Assembly: GCF_002788215.1 (NCBI RefSeq)
Contig: NZ_CP024845.1
Location: forward strand, 930,001 to 994,000
Direction of reading: 5' to 3'
Source of the DNA: Halohasta litchfieldiae
GTDB taxonomy: Archaea > Halobacteriota > Halobacteria > Halobacteriales > Haloferacaceae
Length of the DNA: 64,000 nucleotides
The first letter of the stretch is position 1. Each line of letters opens with the position of its first letter. The notes beneath the pieces were generated by a model. It searched no databases, was not told the DNA's origin, and saw only the letters and a list, made by a program, of their open reading frames with translations. The translations under genes and the position numbers were made by a program. Below are positions 33,977 to 41,717 of the stretch, one piece after another.

Positions 33977-34459
33977 ATGGTTGAGTTGGTGCTCGTCGTC
34001 GCCGTGGTGCTCCTCATTGTCGGGGTCGTCGGCAGTGTCCTGCCACTGGTACCCTCGGGGCTGGTCTCGCTCGCGGGAGTCTGGACATACGTCTTGTTCG
34101 GCAGCGAGCCAGTCGGGGTGTTCGTGGTGGTGAGCCTGACGCTGGCGGGGATCGCGGCGGTACTCTTTGATCATTTCGCCGGGCCGATTGCGGCCCGCGC
34201 CAGCGGCGCCTCGACCGAAACGATGATCGCGTCGACGATTGGTGGACTGGTGATGCTACTCGTGTTGGGACCGATTGGGATCATCGTCGGCGTCGTCGGC
34301 ACCGTCTTCCTGCTCGAACTGAGAAACGGTAGCGAGATGGATATCGCCACGAAGCGCGCGCTGTACACCACTGTCGGCGTGCTCGCCTCATCAGTCGTGC
34401 AGGTGTTAGTGACGCTGTCGATGCTCGGTGCCTTCGTGCTGTTCGTGGTCGTCTTCTGA
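33977..34459 (+). CDS. DUF456 family membrane protein
   Basis: A 160-residue protein with five to six hydrophobic segments and the DUF456 features LPLVPSGLVSLAGVW near residue 25 and a glycine-rich later segment IGGLVMLLVLGPIGIIVGVVGTVFLLEL. The ATG at 33977 is chosen; the frame is open for 138 more codons upstream, but those run antisense through the PLD-like gene. The function is unknown. Its start context gaaaccagtATG is repeated exactly at the next gene. Confidence 0.86.
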   Translation: MVELVLVVAVVLLIVGVVGSVLPLVPSGLVSLAGVWTYVLFGSEPVGVFVVVSLTLAGIAAVLFDHFAGPIAARASGASTETMIASTIGGLVMLLVLGPIGIIVGVVGTVFLLELRNGSEMDIATKRALYTTVGVLASSVVQVLVTLSMLGAFVLFVVVF

Positions 34460-34505
34460 CTCACTATCCCAAAAGAATATATCGGAGTCACCTGTCGAAA
34501 CCAGT

Positions 34506-35039
34506 ATGAAACGACGACTGTATGCCGGACTGGTAGGTATGACGATGCTATCGGGCTGTTCGGCGATTACGGGTGGTGATTTCTCGAACGACGAAGTCGG
34601 CCAGACCTACAGTACCGACGATAGTATTGATCTGACGCTCGATCAGGTCGAGACACAACAAGGCGGGCGAGTCTGGTTTGGCGAGGAGAGTCCGATCACT
34701 GGTCAGAGCGACAGGATTCAGTTCGTCCTGCTGCATCTCGTCGCAACGAACACGACTGAGTCGGCGATAGCGATGCCGTCGGCCGACGATTTCTCGCTGA
34801 TGGTCGGTGATTCCCAACACGATCCGCTGCAGGTGAAGTATGCCGAACTCATCGACGGTATCGAATCGCCGCTGACCGACCCGGTTTCGGGACCCCTATT
34901 TCCGCCAGGCGACGAAATCGGCCCCGACGAGGAACTCGCTGGCTGGTTCGTCTTTACGATCCCAACGAATGCGTCGACGGTAGTGTTGGAGCTCCGACGG
35001 AACGACGACATCGAACTCGACTGGTCAGTTACCCTGTGA
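34506..35039 (+). CDS. Putative lipoprotein, immunoglobulin-like extracellular domain
   Basis: A 177-residue protein with a short signal peptide and the lipobox LSGC at residues 16-19, so Cys19 is the likely lipid anchor. The rest is beta-rich (FVLLHLVATNTTESAI, GWFVFTIPTNASTVVLEL) and resembles the telokin-like DUF4352 fold seen in many haloarchaeal surface proteins. The start at 34506 is chosen because it gives the signal peptide directly. It may form a two-gene unit with DUF456. No specific function can be assigned. Confidence 0.8.
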   Translation: MKRRLYAGLVGMTMLSGCSAITGGDFSNDEVGQTYSTDDSIDLTLDQVETQQGGRVWFGEESPITGQSDRIQFVLLHLVATNTTESAIAMPSADDFSLMVGDSQHDPLQVKYAELIDGIESPLTDPVSGPLFPPGDEIGPDEELAGWFVFTIPTNASTVVLELRRNDDIELDWSVTL

Positions 35040-35240
35040 GATCGTGCTCGACCAAGTGGATGCTGGTCGACGATCTGTAGCGAACTCGGTGTCGGTGCTG
35101 ATCGCTGATCAGTAGGTAGCGATACAGACAGTCGTCGACATGTGGGTATACGCCTGCACAGGTCAGCTATTCACACAGGGCCAGCAGTCAGAAACAAAGC
35201 TATTCAGCAGCTGTTTGTGAGCCCTAACCGACACACACGT

Positions 35241-36119
35241 ATGGAACTATCGGCTACTCAAGGGCCGGAAACGCGGAGCGAAATCACCCACCTCGTCGAG
35301 ACGGTTATCGAGCAACTCCCGGAGATCAAGACCATACTGGCGAGAGAGCGCGGGACCAGTGGGAAAACAAATCCCAGTGGCGATACCCAGAAAGTCGCTG
35401 ACGACAAGATCGACGAGCTCCTCTTCGATGCGATGGTCGACCTCGACGGCTTCGGAGAGTTCCTCAGCGAAGAACGCGAAGAGATCGAACAGATCGGCTC
35501 GGGGCTCTCGATTGCGACCGACCCGCTCGATGGCTCCTCGAACATCCAAACGAACACCACCGTCGGGACGATCATCGGCGTCTACGACGCCCCGTTGCCC
35601 GCTGTCGGACGTGATCTAATTGCGAGCGTTTTCGTGGTGTTCGGGCCACTGACGACGGTTGGGGTTGCGGCCAACGACGAACTCGTCGAGTACATCATTC
35701 AGGACGGCGAGATCATCGAGGCAGAACAACTCACGATGCCTGCGGAGGATGGCATCTGGAGCTTTTCGGGACAGCCGACCGAGTGGACGCCCGCACTGCG
35801 ATCCTACAAGGAGGCACTGAGCGAACGATACAAACTCCGGTACACCGGGGCGATGATTGCCGACGTCAGGATGCTGCTTTCGTACGGTGGCCTGCTTGGC
35901 TACCCGGCACGGTCGACCAAGCCCGATGGGGTGCTCCGACTCCAGTACGAATCGAACCCGATTGCCTACGCCGTCGAGTGTGCCGGCGGCGCTGGGTCGA
36001 CCGGCAGCCAGCGAATCCTCGATCTCGAACCCGAGGGACGCCACCAGCGCGTGCCGACCTACTTCGGCACCGAGTCGCTCATCGACGAACTCGAAGATCG
36101 ACTCGCAGCCGACGCGTGA
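35241..36119 (+). CDS. fbp: Fructose-1,6-bisphosphatase
   Basis: Hydrolyses fructose 1,6-bisphosphate to fructose 6-phosphate in gluconeogenesis. The family signature DPLDGSSN with the metal-binding aspartates lies near residues 95-102, preceded by VADDKIDELL near 55, and the C-terminal segment contains RLQYESNPIAYAVECAGGAGS. Start chosen at 35241 (MELSATQGPETRSE), 292 residues. It converges on the 1-phosphofructokinase gene with only 18 bases between stops. The pairing puts opposite steps around fructose 1,6-bisphosphate side by side. About 200 bases upstream hold its promoter. Confidence 0.93.
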   Translation: MELSATQGPETRSEITHLVETVIEQLPEIKTILARERGTSGKTNPSGDTQKVADDKIDELLFDAMVDLDGFGEFLSEEREEIEQIGSGLSIATDPLDGSSNIQTNTTVGTIIGVYDAPLPAVGRDLIASVFVVFGPLTTVGVAANDELVEYIIQDGEIIEAEQLTMPAEDGIWSFSGQPTEWTPALRSYKEALSERYKLRYTGAMIADVRMLLSYGGLLGYPARSTKPDGVLRLQYESNPIAYAVECAGGAGSTGSQRILDLEPEGRHQRVPTYFGTESLIDELEDRLAADA

Positions 36120-36137
36120 ACGCGGCTGGATTCGTTG

Positions 36138-37058
36138 TTACTGCTCATAGGTAGTGATCTCGACCTGCGCCGTGAGATCGTCGAGATCGTCGACCGCTGG
36201 GAGTTTGGTGCCCGGAACAGTCACCATCCGGGAGGCGACAGCGACCCCACGCTGGAGGGCTCTACGGGCGTCGTTGCCACGGGCGAGTTCGAGCAGGACA
36301 CCCGAGACCATCGCATCACCCGCACCGACGGTGTCGACGACATCGACTGCGAGCGCCTCAGCGTGAAGCGTTTCGTCCGCGCCAACCAGCAGCGCGCCCT
36401 CGCTACCGAGAGAGGTCACGACGCGGTCGAAGCCGGTCGACCGGAGCTGGTGGGCGGCCGCGATACAGTCATCGAGTGAGTCGATACTCTGCCCCGTGGC
36501 GGCTTCGAGTTCGGGCCGGTTCGGTTTACAGAGCGCGTAGTCGGCGTCGAGTTGGGCGAGACGCTCGCCGCCAACGTCGGCGACGGTCTCCCACGGTCCA
36601 GCCTCGGCAATGCGGTCGATTGCGTGGGAGTCGAGTCCCGGCGGGAGGCTCCCCGCCACCAGCACCATCGAGGGGTCGTGTTCGATGAGGATCTCGATAA
36701 CAGCAGCAATCGCTCCGGCGTCGACCGTCGGTCCGGTGTGGTTAATTTTATACTCTACCTCGTTTTCGGAGTCGAGAATCGTCGTGTTGAGTCGTGTTTG
36801 CCCATCGATGTCGACGAACTCGAAATCAAGGCCCTCAGCTCGCAGCGCCCGTGTGATGTAGTCGCCAAGGAAGTCGCCGACGAGACCGGTCGCCAGCGTC
36901 TCAGCGCCGAGGGCCGAGAGGTTCTGGGAGACGTTGATGCCTTTCCCGCCGGCATCGAACTGCGCGGTGTCGGTTCGGGCGACAGTATCGGGGGCTGGCA
37001 GCGATTCGACTTGGATCGTGTGGTCGACGGCTGGGTTGAGTGTAACGGTGAGTATCAT
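36138..37058 (-). CDS. pfkB: 1-phosphofructokinase (PfkB family)
   Basis: Phosphorylates fructose 1-phosphate, the product of the fructose PTS, to fructose 1,6-bisphosphate. The 306-residue protein carries the two PfkB signatures: the glycine-rich GGKGINVSQNLSALG near residues 38-52 and VVDTVGAGDAMVSGVLLEL near 243-261, which contains the catalytic Asp. It is divergent from the PTS genes across a 413-base control region. In Haloferax volcanii the equivalent gene belongs to the same cluster and is repressed by GlpR; neither glpR nor the aldolase gene fba is present next to it here. Confidence 0.92.
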   Translation of the reverse strand: MILTVTLNPAVDHTIQVESLPAPDTVARTDTAQFDAGGKGINVSQNLSALGAETLATGLVGDFLGDYITRALRAEGLDFEFVDIDGQTRLNTTILDSENEVEYKINHTGPTVDAGAIAAVIEILIEHDPSMVLVAGSLPPGLDSHAIDRIAEAGPWETVADVGGERLAQLDADYALCKPNRPELEAATGQSIDSLDDCIAAAHQLRSTGFDRVVTSLGSEGALLVGADETLHAEALAVDVVDTVGAGDAMVSGVLLELARGNDARRALQRGVAVASRMVTVPGTKLPAVDDLDDLTAQVEITTYEQ

Positions 37059-37471
37059 TGGTCAGACCTCGTAACGACCTCGACGATCCCTCGTTGCCGT
37101 GCTTCAGGGACCATGGGCGACTCAGTAGAGACTGTTCTCGTGGCTCCCAAATAGTGGTACTGAAAAATATCGTTTGTATCTATTCGAAATTTAATCTAAG
37201 ACACAAAAAATACACTAATTGAACAAAGACAATCATTTTGAAAGTATTAATAATGCAAAATAAGAGGCATGAATTCAGTAGCGCACCGATATGTGGCGTC
37301 GGCTGTCAAATTATGGGCCCTTCTCCGACATATTTATCATCATTAAATATACACGATGTGTTATTTTTCTATTATCGTGATTGACAAAATATAAATTTCT
37401 CTAAAGGATACAGAAATAATCAAACTCGAAGACCCTATCCTATCTGTCACGGTAGTTCATGGTGGATTACA
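37059..37471. promoter_or_regulatory. Divergent pfkB-ptfC control region
   Basis: This 413-base gap is distinctly A/T-rich from about 37140 on and contains no credible gene. For the PTS operon the best TATA element is aaaatataaa at 37386-37395. Immediately downstream lies an inverted repeat with arms atttct (37395-37400) and agaaat (37412-37417), covering the expected start site near 37413 and leaving a leader of about 55 bases. For pfkB the A/T-rich stretch near 37165-37185 could be the promoter, giving a leader of roughly 100 bases. A repressor of the GlpR type is the expected regulator by analogy with Haloferax; the site is unproven. Confidence 0.5.
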
Positions 37472-38623
37472 ATGGCAACAAAAGAACAAGCAAAAACCCG
37501 ACTCAGGTCAGATCTCACATCAGTAAAGGAAGACCTCATGACAGGGGTCTCGTATATGATCCCGTTTGTCACGATTGGTGGGATCTTCCTCGCACTGGGG
37601 TTCATGGTTGCCGAGTTGCCGTTTACCCCCGGAGATACCGAAACTGTCTTCGAGACCACCGGCTCGCTGGCGTGGTATTTCGCGGAGATCGGGAGCCTCG
37701 GACTGACGATCATGATCCCGATCTTGGGCGCGTTCATCGCCTACTCGATTGCGGACAAGCCCGGTCTCGCACCGGGGTTCATCCTCTCGTATACGATCCA
37801 ACAGCCCCAGATTATCGACGCAGCGGGCAGTTTCGTCGGCGTCAACGCGGAAGGAGCTGTCGCTGGCTTCCTCGGTGCGATTGTCGCCGGGTTGCTGGCT
37901 GGCTACGTCGCTCGGTGGATGAAAGGATGGAGTGTCCCCACCGTCGTCAAGCCGATGATGCCAATTCTCGTGATTCCGATCATCACGACTGCACTGCTCA
38001 TCCCGGTGGTCGTTTTCGCCCTCGGGGTCCCCATCGCGCTGGTCGACAGCGCGCTAACGGCGACACTCGAAGGAATGCAGGGCGCAAACGCGGCCCTCCT
38101 TGGCCTCATCCTCGGTGCGATGATGGCCTTCGACATGGGTGGGCCAGTCAACAAAGTCGCCTACGTGTTCGGAACTGTGCTCGTCGCTGACGGGATCTAC
38201 GGCCCGATGGCGGCGGTGATGATCGCCGGGATGACACCGCCGCTCGGACTTGCCCTGTCGTATTTCATCGCGCCACACAAGTACCCCGACCAGATGCGAG
38301 AGAGCGCCGTCGCCGCCGTGCCGATGGGACTGTCCTTTATCACTGAGGGCGCGATTCCGTTTGCGGCATCCGATCCCCTGCGTGTGATTCCGAGCATCGT
38401 CGTCGGCAGTGCGACCGCCGGAGCCACCGCAATGGCACTCGGTGTGACGATGCCAGCCCCCCACGGTGGCATCTTCGTTGTCATCCTCTCGAATAGCATC
38501 CTCGGCTTCCTCGGGGCGATTGCACTCGGAACAGCCGTCACCGCCGTTCTGGTCACGCTGCTCAAACCGGACCACACCGAAACCGAAGCAACAACAACCA
38601 CATCGTCGAGTCAGACCGCCTAA
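37472..38623 (+). CDS. ptfC: Fructose PTS permease component EIIC
   Basis: Membrane channel that carries fructose while it is phosphorylated. The 383-residue protein has about nine hydrophobic segments and the fructose-type EIIC features LMTGVSYMIPFVTIGGIFLA near residue 22 and SFITEGAIPFAASDP near 290, the latter holding the conserved glutamate. EIIC is a separate protein, whereas many bacterial versions are fused to EIIB. It leads an operon of EIIC, EIIA, HPr, EI and EIIB, the same order as in Haloferax volcanii. Confidence 0.95.
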   Translation: MATKEQAKTRLRSDLTSVKEDLMTGVSYMIPFVTIGGIFLALGFMVAELPFTPGDTETVFETTGSLAWYFAEIGSLGLTIMIPILGAFIAYSIADKPGLAPGFILSYTIQQPQIIDAAGSFVGVNAEGAVAGFLGAIVAGLLAGYVARWMKGWSVPTVVKPMMPILVIPIITTALLIPVVVFALGVPIALVDSALTATLEGMQGANAALLGLILGAMMAFDMGGPVNKVAYVFGTVLVADGIYGPMAAVMIAGMTPPLGLALSYFIAPHKYPDQMRESAVAAVPMGLSFITEGAIPFAASDPLRVIPSIVVGSATAGATAMALGVTMPAPHGGIFVVILSNSILGFLGAIALGTAVTAVLVTLLKPDHTETEATTTTSSSQTA

Positions 38624-38689
38624 CTCGACGCTAACCACGGGAGTACACCGGCCACCACATACTCCCCATTTCACACCAGATATCCCCCA

Positions 38690-39154
38690 ATGGCACACCA
38701 CGACCACAAACCACTCACGACCGACCTGATCGATCTCGACCACGAACCGGAAACCAAACCCGAAGCTATCGAACAGCTACTCGACCTTGCAGTCGACGCA
38801 GGCCGCGTCAACGACCGCGAGCAGGCGCTTACAGATCTCCACGCACGCGAGAAAGAGGCGACCACCGGCGTCGGCATGGGAATCGGCATCCCCCACGCCA
38901 AGAGCAGTGCAGTCGAGGCCCCCACGATTGCATTCACGCGCTCGTCGGAGGGAATCGATTTCGACGCGATGGACGACGAGCCAGCAACGCTGATCTTCAT
39001 GTTGTTGGTCCCCGCGGCGGGTGGCGAGGAACATCTCCAGATGCTCAGTTCGCTCTCGCGGTCGCTGATGCACGAGGAGACACGAACCGCCCTGCAGAAG
39101 GCCGAGTCGCCCGAACGCGTCGAATCGATCATTCTGGAGGCAGTCGAACAATGA
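38690..39154 (+). CDS. ptfA: Fructose PTS component EIIA
   Basis: Cytoplasmic EIIA of the fructose/mannitol type, taking phosphate from HPr and giving it to EIIB. The phosphorylated histidine is His69 in GIGIPHAKSS. Length, 154 residues, is typical. The start lies 66 bases after the EIIC stop, and its stop overlaps the HPr start as ATGA (39151-39154). Confidence 0.95.
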   Translation: MAHHDHKPLTTDLIDLDHEPETKPEAIEQLLDLAVDAGRVNDREQALTDLHAREKEATTGVGMGIGIPHAKSSAVEAPTIAFTRSSEGIDFDAMDDEPATLIFMLLVPAAGGEEHLQMLSSLSRSLMHEETRTALQKAESPERVESIILEAVEQ

Positions 39155-39435
39155 TCGAACGAACGATCACTGTCGTCCCCGAAGACGGTCTCCATGCCCG
39201 GCCCGCCTCGCAAGTCGTCGAAGCCGCAAACAGCTACGAGAGCAAGGTCACTGTCGGCCCAGCCGGCAGCGATGGCGTCGACGCTGCCAGCATGCTCGCA
39301 GTAACTGGGCTGGGTGTCGGTCCCGGCGACGAGGTCGACATCACGGCCGACGGCCCCGACGAGGAGGCTGCTATCGACGATCTTGAAGAAATACTAACCA
39401 CTCCAGAACACGGCGACAACGGTGAGGAGCAATGA
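39151..39435 (+). CDS. ptsH1: Phosphocarrier protein HPr
   Basis: Small phosphocarrier that passes phosphate from EI to EIIA. The active-site histidine is His15 in DGLHARPAS. The fold ends near residue 82, and an acidic tail of about ten residues follows, common in salt-adapted proteins. No HPr kinase gene is present, so control by serine phosphorylation is not expected. It overlaps both neighbours by four bases. Confidence 0.95.
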   Translation: MIERTITVVPEDGLHARPASQVVEAANSYESKVTVGPAGSDGVDAASMLAVTGLGVGPGDEVDITADGPDEEAAIDDLEEILTTPEHGDNGEEQ

Positions 39436-41138
39436 CTGTCGACGAGACACAGTCGACGCCGGAGTCGGTCTCGGGTGTCAGCGTCACGCCGCTGTCTGGA
39501 CTTGGAACCGTCCGTTGGTACCGGCCCGAAGGACATCCGAGTCCCGAAGACGCCTCGGCTGGCTCTCCCGAGGAGGAACAGCAGCGGTTTGACGATGCCC
39601 GCCAACTGGCTCGTGACGAACTCGAACGCGAGCGGGAACGTACCGCGGAGCGAGTCGGTGACGAGGAGGCCGCCGTCTTCGATGCCCACCTCAAGTTCCT
39701 CGAAGACCCCCAACTCATCGAGGGGATTGGCGACGAAATCGACGCGGGCGAGGCCGCGGAGTTGGCCGTCGACCGGGCGTACGGCGACGCTATCGAACAG
39801 TTCGAAGGGATGGACGGTCTCATGGCCGAACGCGCCGACGACCTACGAGATATTCGGGACCGACTGCTCCGATTGCTGTCGGGCGGCGAGCGAATCGATC
39901 TGACAGCCCTCCCCGAGGGGACGATCCTGCTTGCGGAGCGACTCACGCCGAGCGACACCGCACAGCTCGATCCCGAGGCAGTAGCCGGGTTTGCCACCGT
40001 TACCGGAGGTCGAACCTCACACGTCGCCATCTTCGCCCGTTCGTTGGGCATCCCCGCGATTGTCGGTGCTGGCGATGATCTGTTGAACATCCCCGAGGGC
40101 ACGGCGGTCGCTGTCGACGCCGAGAACGAATCGGTCGTCGTCGACCCCGATGAAGAGGTCCGCGAACGCGTCACTGCTGGCCGCGACGTGACTGTCCGCG
40201 AGGAACGCGTCGAAACGAGGGATGGCAAAGAGATCGAGGTCGCTGCAAACATCGGGACGACGGCCGAAATCGACGGCGCAATCGGGCAGGGAGCCGACGG
40301 CGTCGGGCTGTTCCGGACCGAGTTTCTCTTTCTCGACCGCGAGTCGCCGCCCGACGAGGACGAGCAGTTCGAAACCTACGTCGACGCCCTCGAAGCCTTC
40401 CCCGAGGGCCGGGTCGTCGTCCGCACCCTCGACATCGGCGGCGACAAACCGATTCCCTACCTTGAGCTTCCCGAAGAGGAAAACCCCTTCTTGGGTGATC
40501 GTGGGATTCGTCGCTCGCTCGGCGACGACGCCCATCTCTTCGAGAGCCAACTCCGGGCGCTGCTGCGTGCTGCAGGAGCAACCGACGGGACGCTATCAGT
40601 CATGTTCCCGTTGGTTGCGACCGTCGACGAACTCACTGCAGCACTCGACGAGGTCGACCGCGTTGCCGAGGACCTCGCTGATGAAGGCACCGAGTATGCG
40701 GTTCCCGAACTCGGCGTGATGGTCGAGACGCCCGCGGCCGTCATGATGGCCGAGGAGTTCGCCGAGCGCGTCGACTTCCTCTCGATTGGCACCAACGACC
40801 TCGCACAGTACGTGATGGCTGCCGACCGCGAGAACGACGCCGTTGCCCACCTGCATAATCCACAACAGCCAGCCGTGTTGCGGGCGATTCGGCGGAGCGT
40901 CGAAGCCGCCCACGAGCATGGCGCGTGGATCGGCATGTGCGGCGAGATGGCCGGTGATCCGGCGTCGACGGAACTGCTGGTCGGCCTCGGACTCGACGAA
41001 CTCTCGATGAGTGCGGTCACCGTCCCGGCGGTCAAAGCCAACATAACCGAAATCGACAGCACAGACGCTGCTGCCGTGGCCGATCAGGCGCTCACGGCAG
41101 CGACGAAACAGCACGTCACAGACACCATAGACCAATGA
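39432..41138 (+). CDS. ptsI: PTS enzyme I (PEP-protein phosphotransferase)
   Basis: Starts the phosphate relay by taking phosphate from PEP. The active histidine is His197 in TGGRTSHVAIFARSLGIPAIV. The C-terminal TIM-barrel holds the PEP-binding block GVGLFRTEFLFL and the final signature FLSIGTNDLAQYVMAADR. Length, 568 residues, is normal. Its product, pyruvate, can be turned back to PEP by the synthase encoded just downstream. Confidence 0.96.
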   Translation: MTVDETQSTPESVSGVSVTPLSGLGTVRWYRPEGHPSPEDASAGSPEEEQQRFDDARQLARDELERERERTAERVGDEEAAVFDAHLKFLEDPQLIEGIGDEIDAGEAAELAVDRAYGDAIEQFEGMDGLMAERADDLRDIRDRLLRLLSGGERIDLTALPEGTILLAERLTPSDTAQLDPEAVAGFATVTGGRTSHVAIFARSLGIPAIVGAGDDLLNIPEGTAVAVDAENESVVVDPDEEVRERVTAGRDVTVREERVETRDGKEIEVAANIGTTAEIDGAIGQGADGVGLFRTEFLFLDRESPPDEDEQFETYVDALEAFPEGRVVVRTLDIGGDKPIPYLELPEEENPFLGDRGIRRSLGDDAHLFESQLRALLRAAGATDGTLSVMFPLVATVDELTAALDEVDRVAEDLADEGTEYAVPELGVMVETPAAVMMAEEFAERVDFLSIGTNDLAQYVMAADRENDAVAHLHNPQQPAVLRAIRRSVEAAHEHGAWIGMCGEMAGDPASTELLVGLGLDELSMSAVTVPAVKANITEIDSTDAAAVADQALTAATKQHVTDTIDQ

Positions 41139-41614
41139 AATTCGTTGCAATCACCGCCTGTCCAACCGGAATCGCCCACAGCCAGATGGCTGCTGAAAAC
41201 CTCCAAAATACGGCCGAAGAGCGAGGCCACGACATCCACGTCGAAATCCACGGCGCGATGGGAACTGAAAACGAGATCTCGGACGATACTCTTGCGGCTG
41301 CTGACGCCGTGATCATTGCCGCCGACACCGGCGTCTCACAGGATCGCTTCGGGAACCATATCGTCGTCAAGGGAACGGTCAAAGACGGCGTCAACGACGC
41401 CGGCGGCCTCATCGATGAGGCCGTCGAGCGCGTTCAGGACGGTGCCACAGCCGCCGACCCAACGGACGCGGCGGATGAGGCTTCCACCGAGTCGACCGCA
41501 GCAGAGACGGAGGAAACGGACCACCCCGCCGAACCCGACTCGGCGACAGAACCCGACTCGGCGTCCGACAACGACACCGGGGTGATCGCCCGTCTCAGGC
41601 GGCTGTTCTCCTGA
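41135..41614 (+). CDS. ptfB: Fructose PTS component EIIB with acidic linker and basic tail
   Basis: The domain at residues 1-101 is a standard fructose EIIB with the phosphorylated cysteine Cys9 in ITACPTGIAHSQMAAENL. Unlike a bare EIIB of about 100 residues, it continues with a disordered acidic linker (103-148) and a short basic amphipathic end, GVIARLRRLFS (149-159). Such an end could rest on the membrane or EIIC and keep this soluble subunit at the channel. It closes the operon with an ATGA overlap to ptsI. Confidence 0.93.
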   Translation: MKFVAITACPTGIAHSQMAAENLQNTAEERGHDIHVEIHGAMGTENEISDDTLAAADAVIIAADTGVSQDRFGNHIVVKGTVKDGVNDAGGLIDEAVERVQDGATAADPTDAADEASTESTAAETEETDHPAEPDSATEPDSASDNDTGVIARLRRLFS

Positions 41615-41717
41615 GCAGTCGATGAACAGTGATCGTTCAACGGAGTACACAGATTATCTTCATGATTATTGAAAATAGATTCTTGCGTCGAACGCTGAAA
41701 CCATACAGGTACAGACA

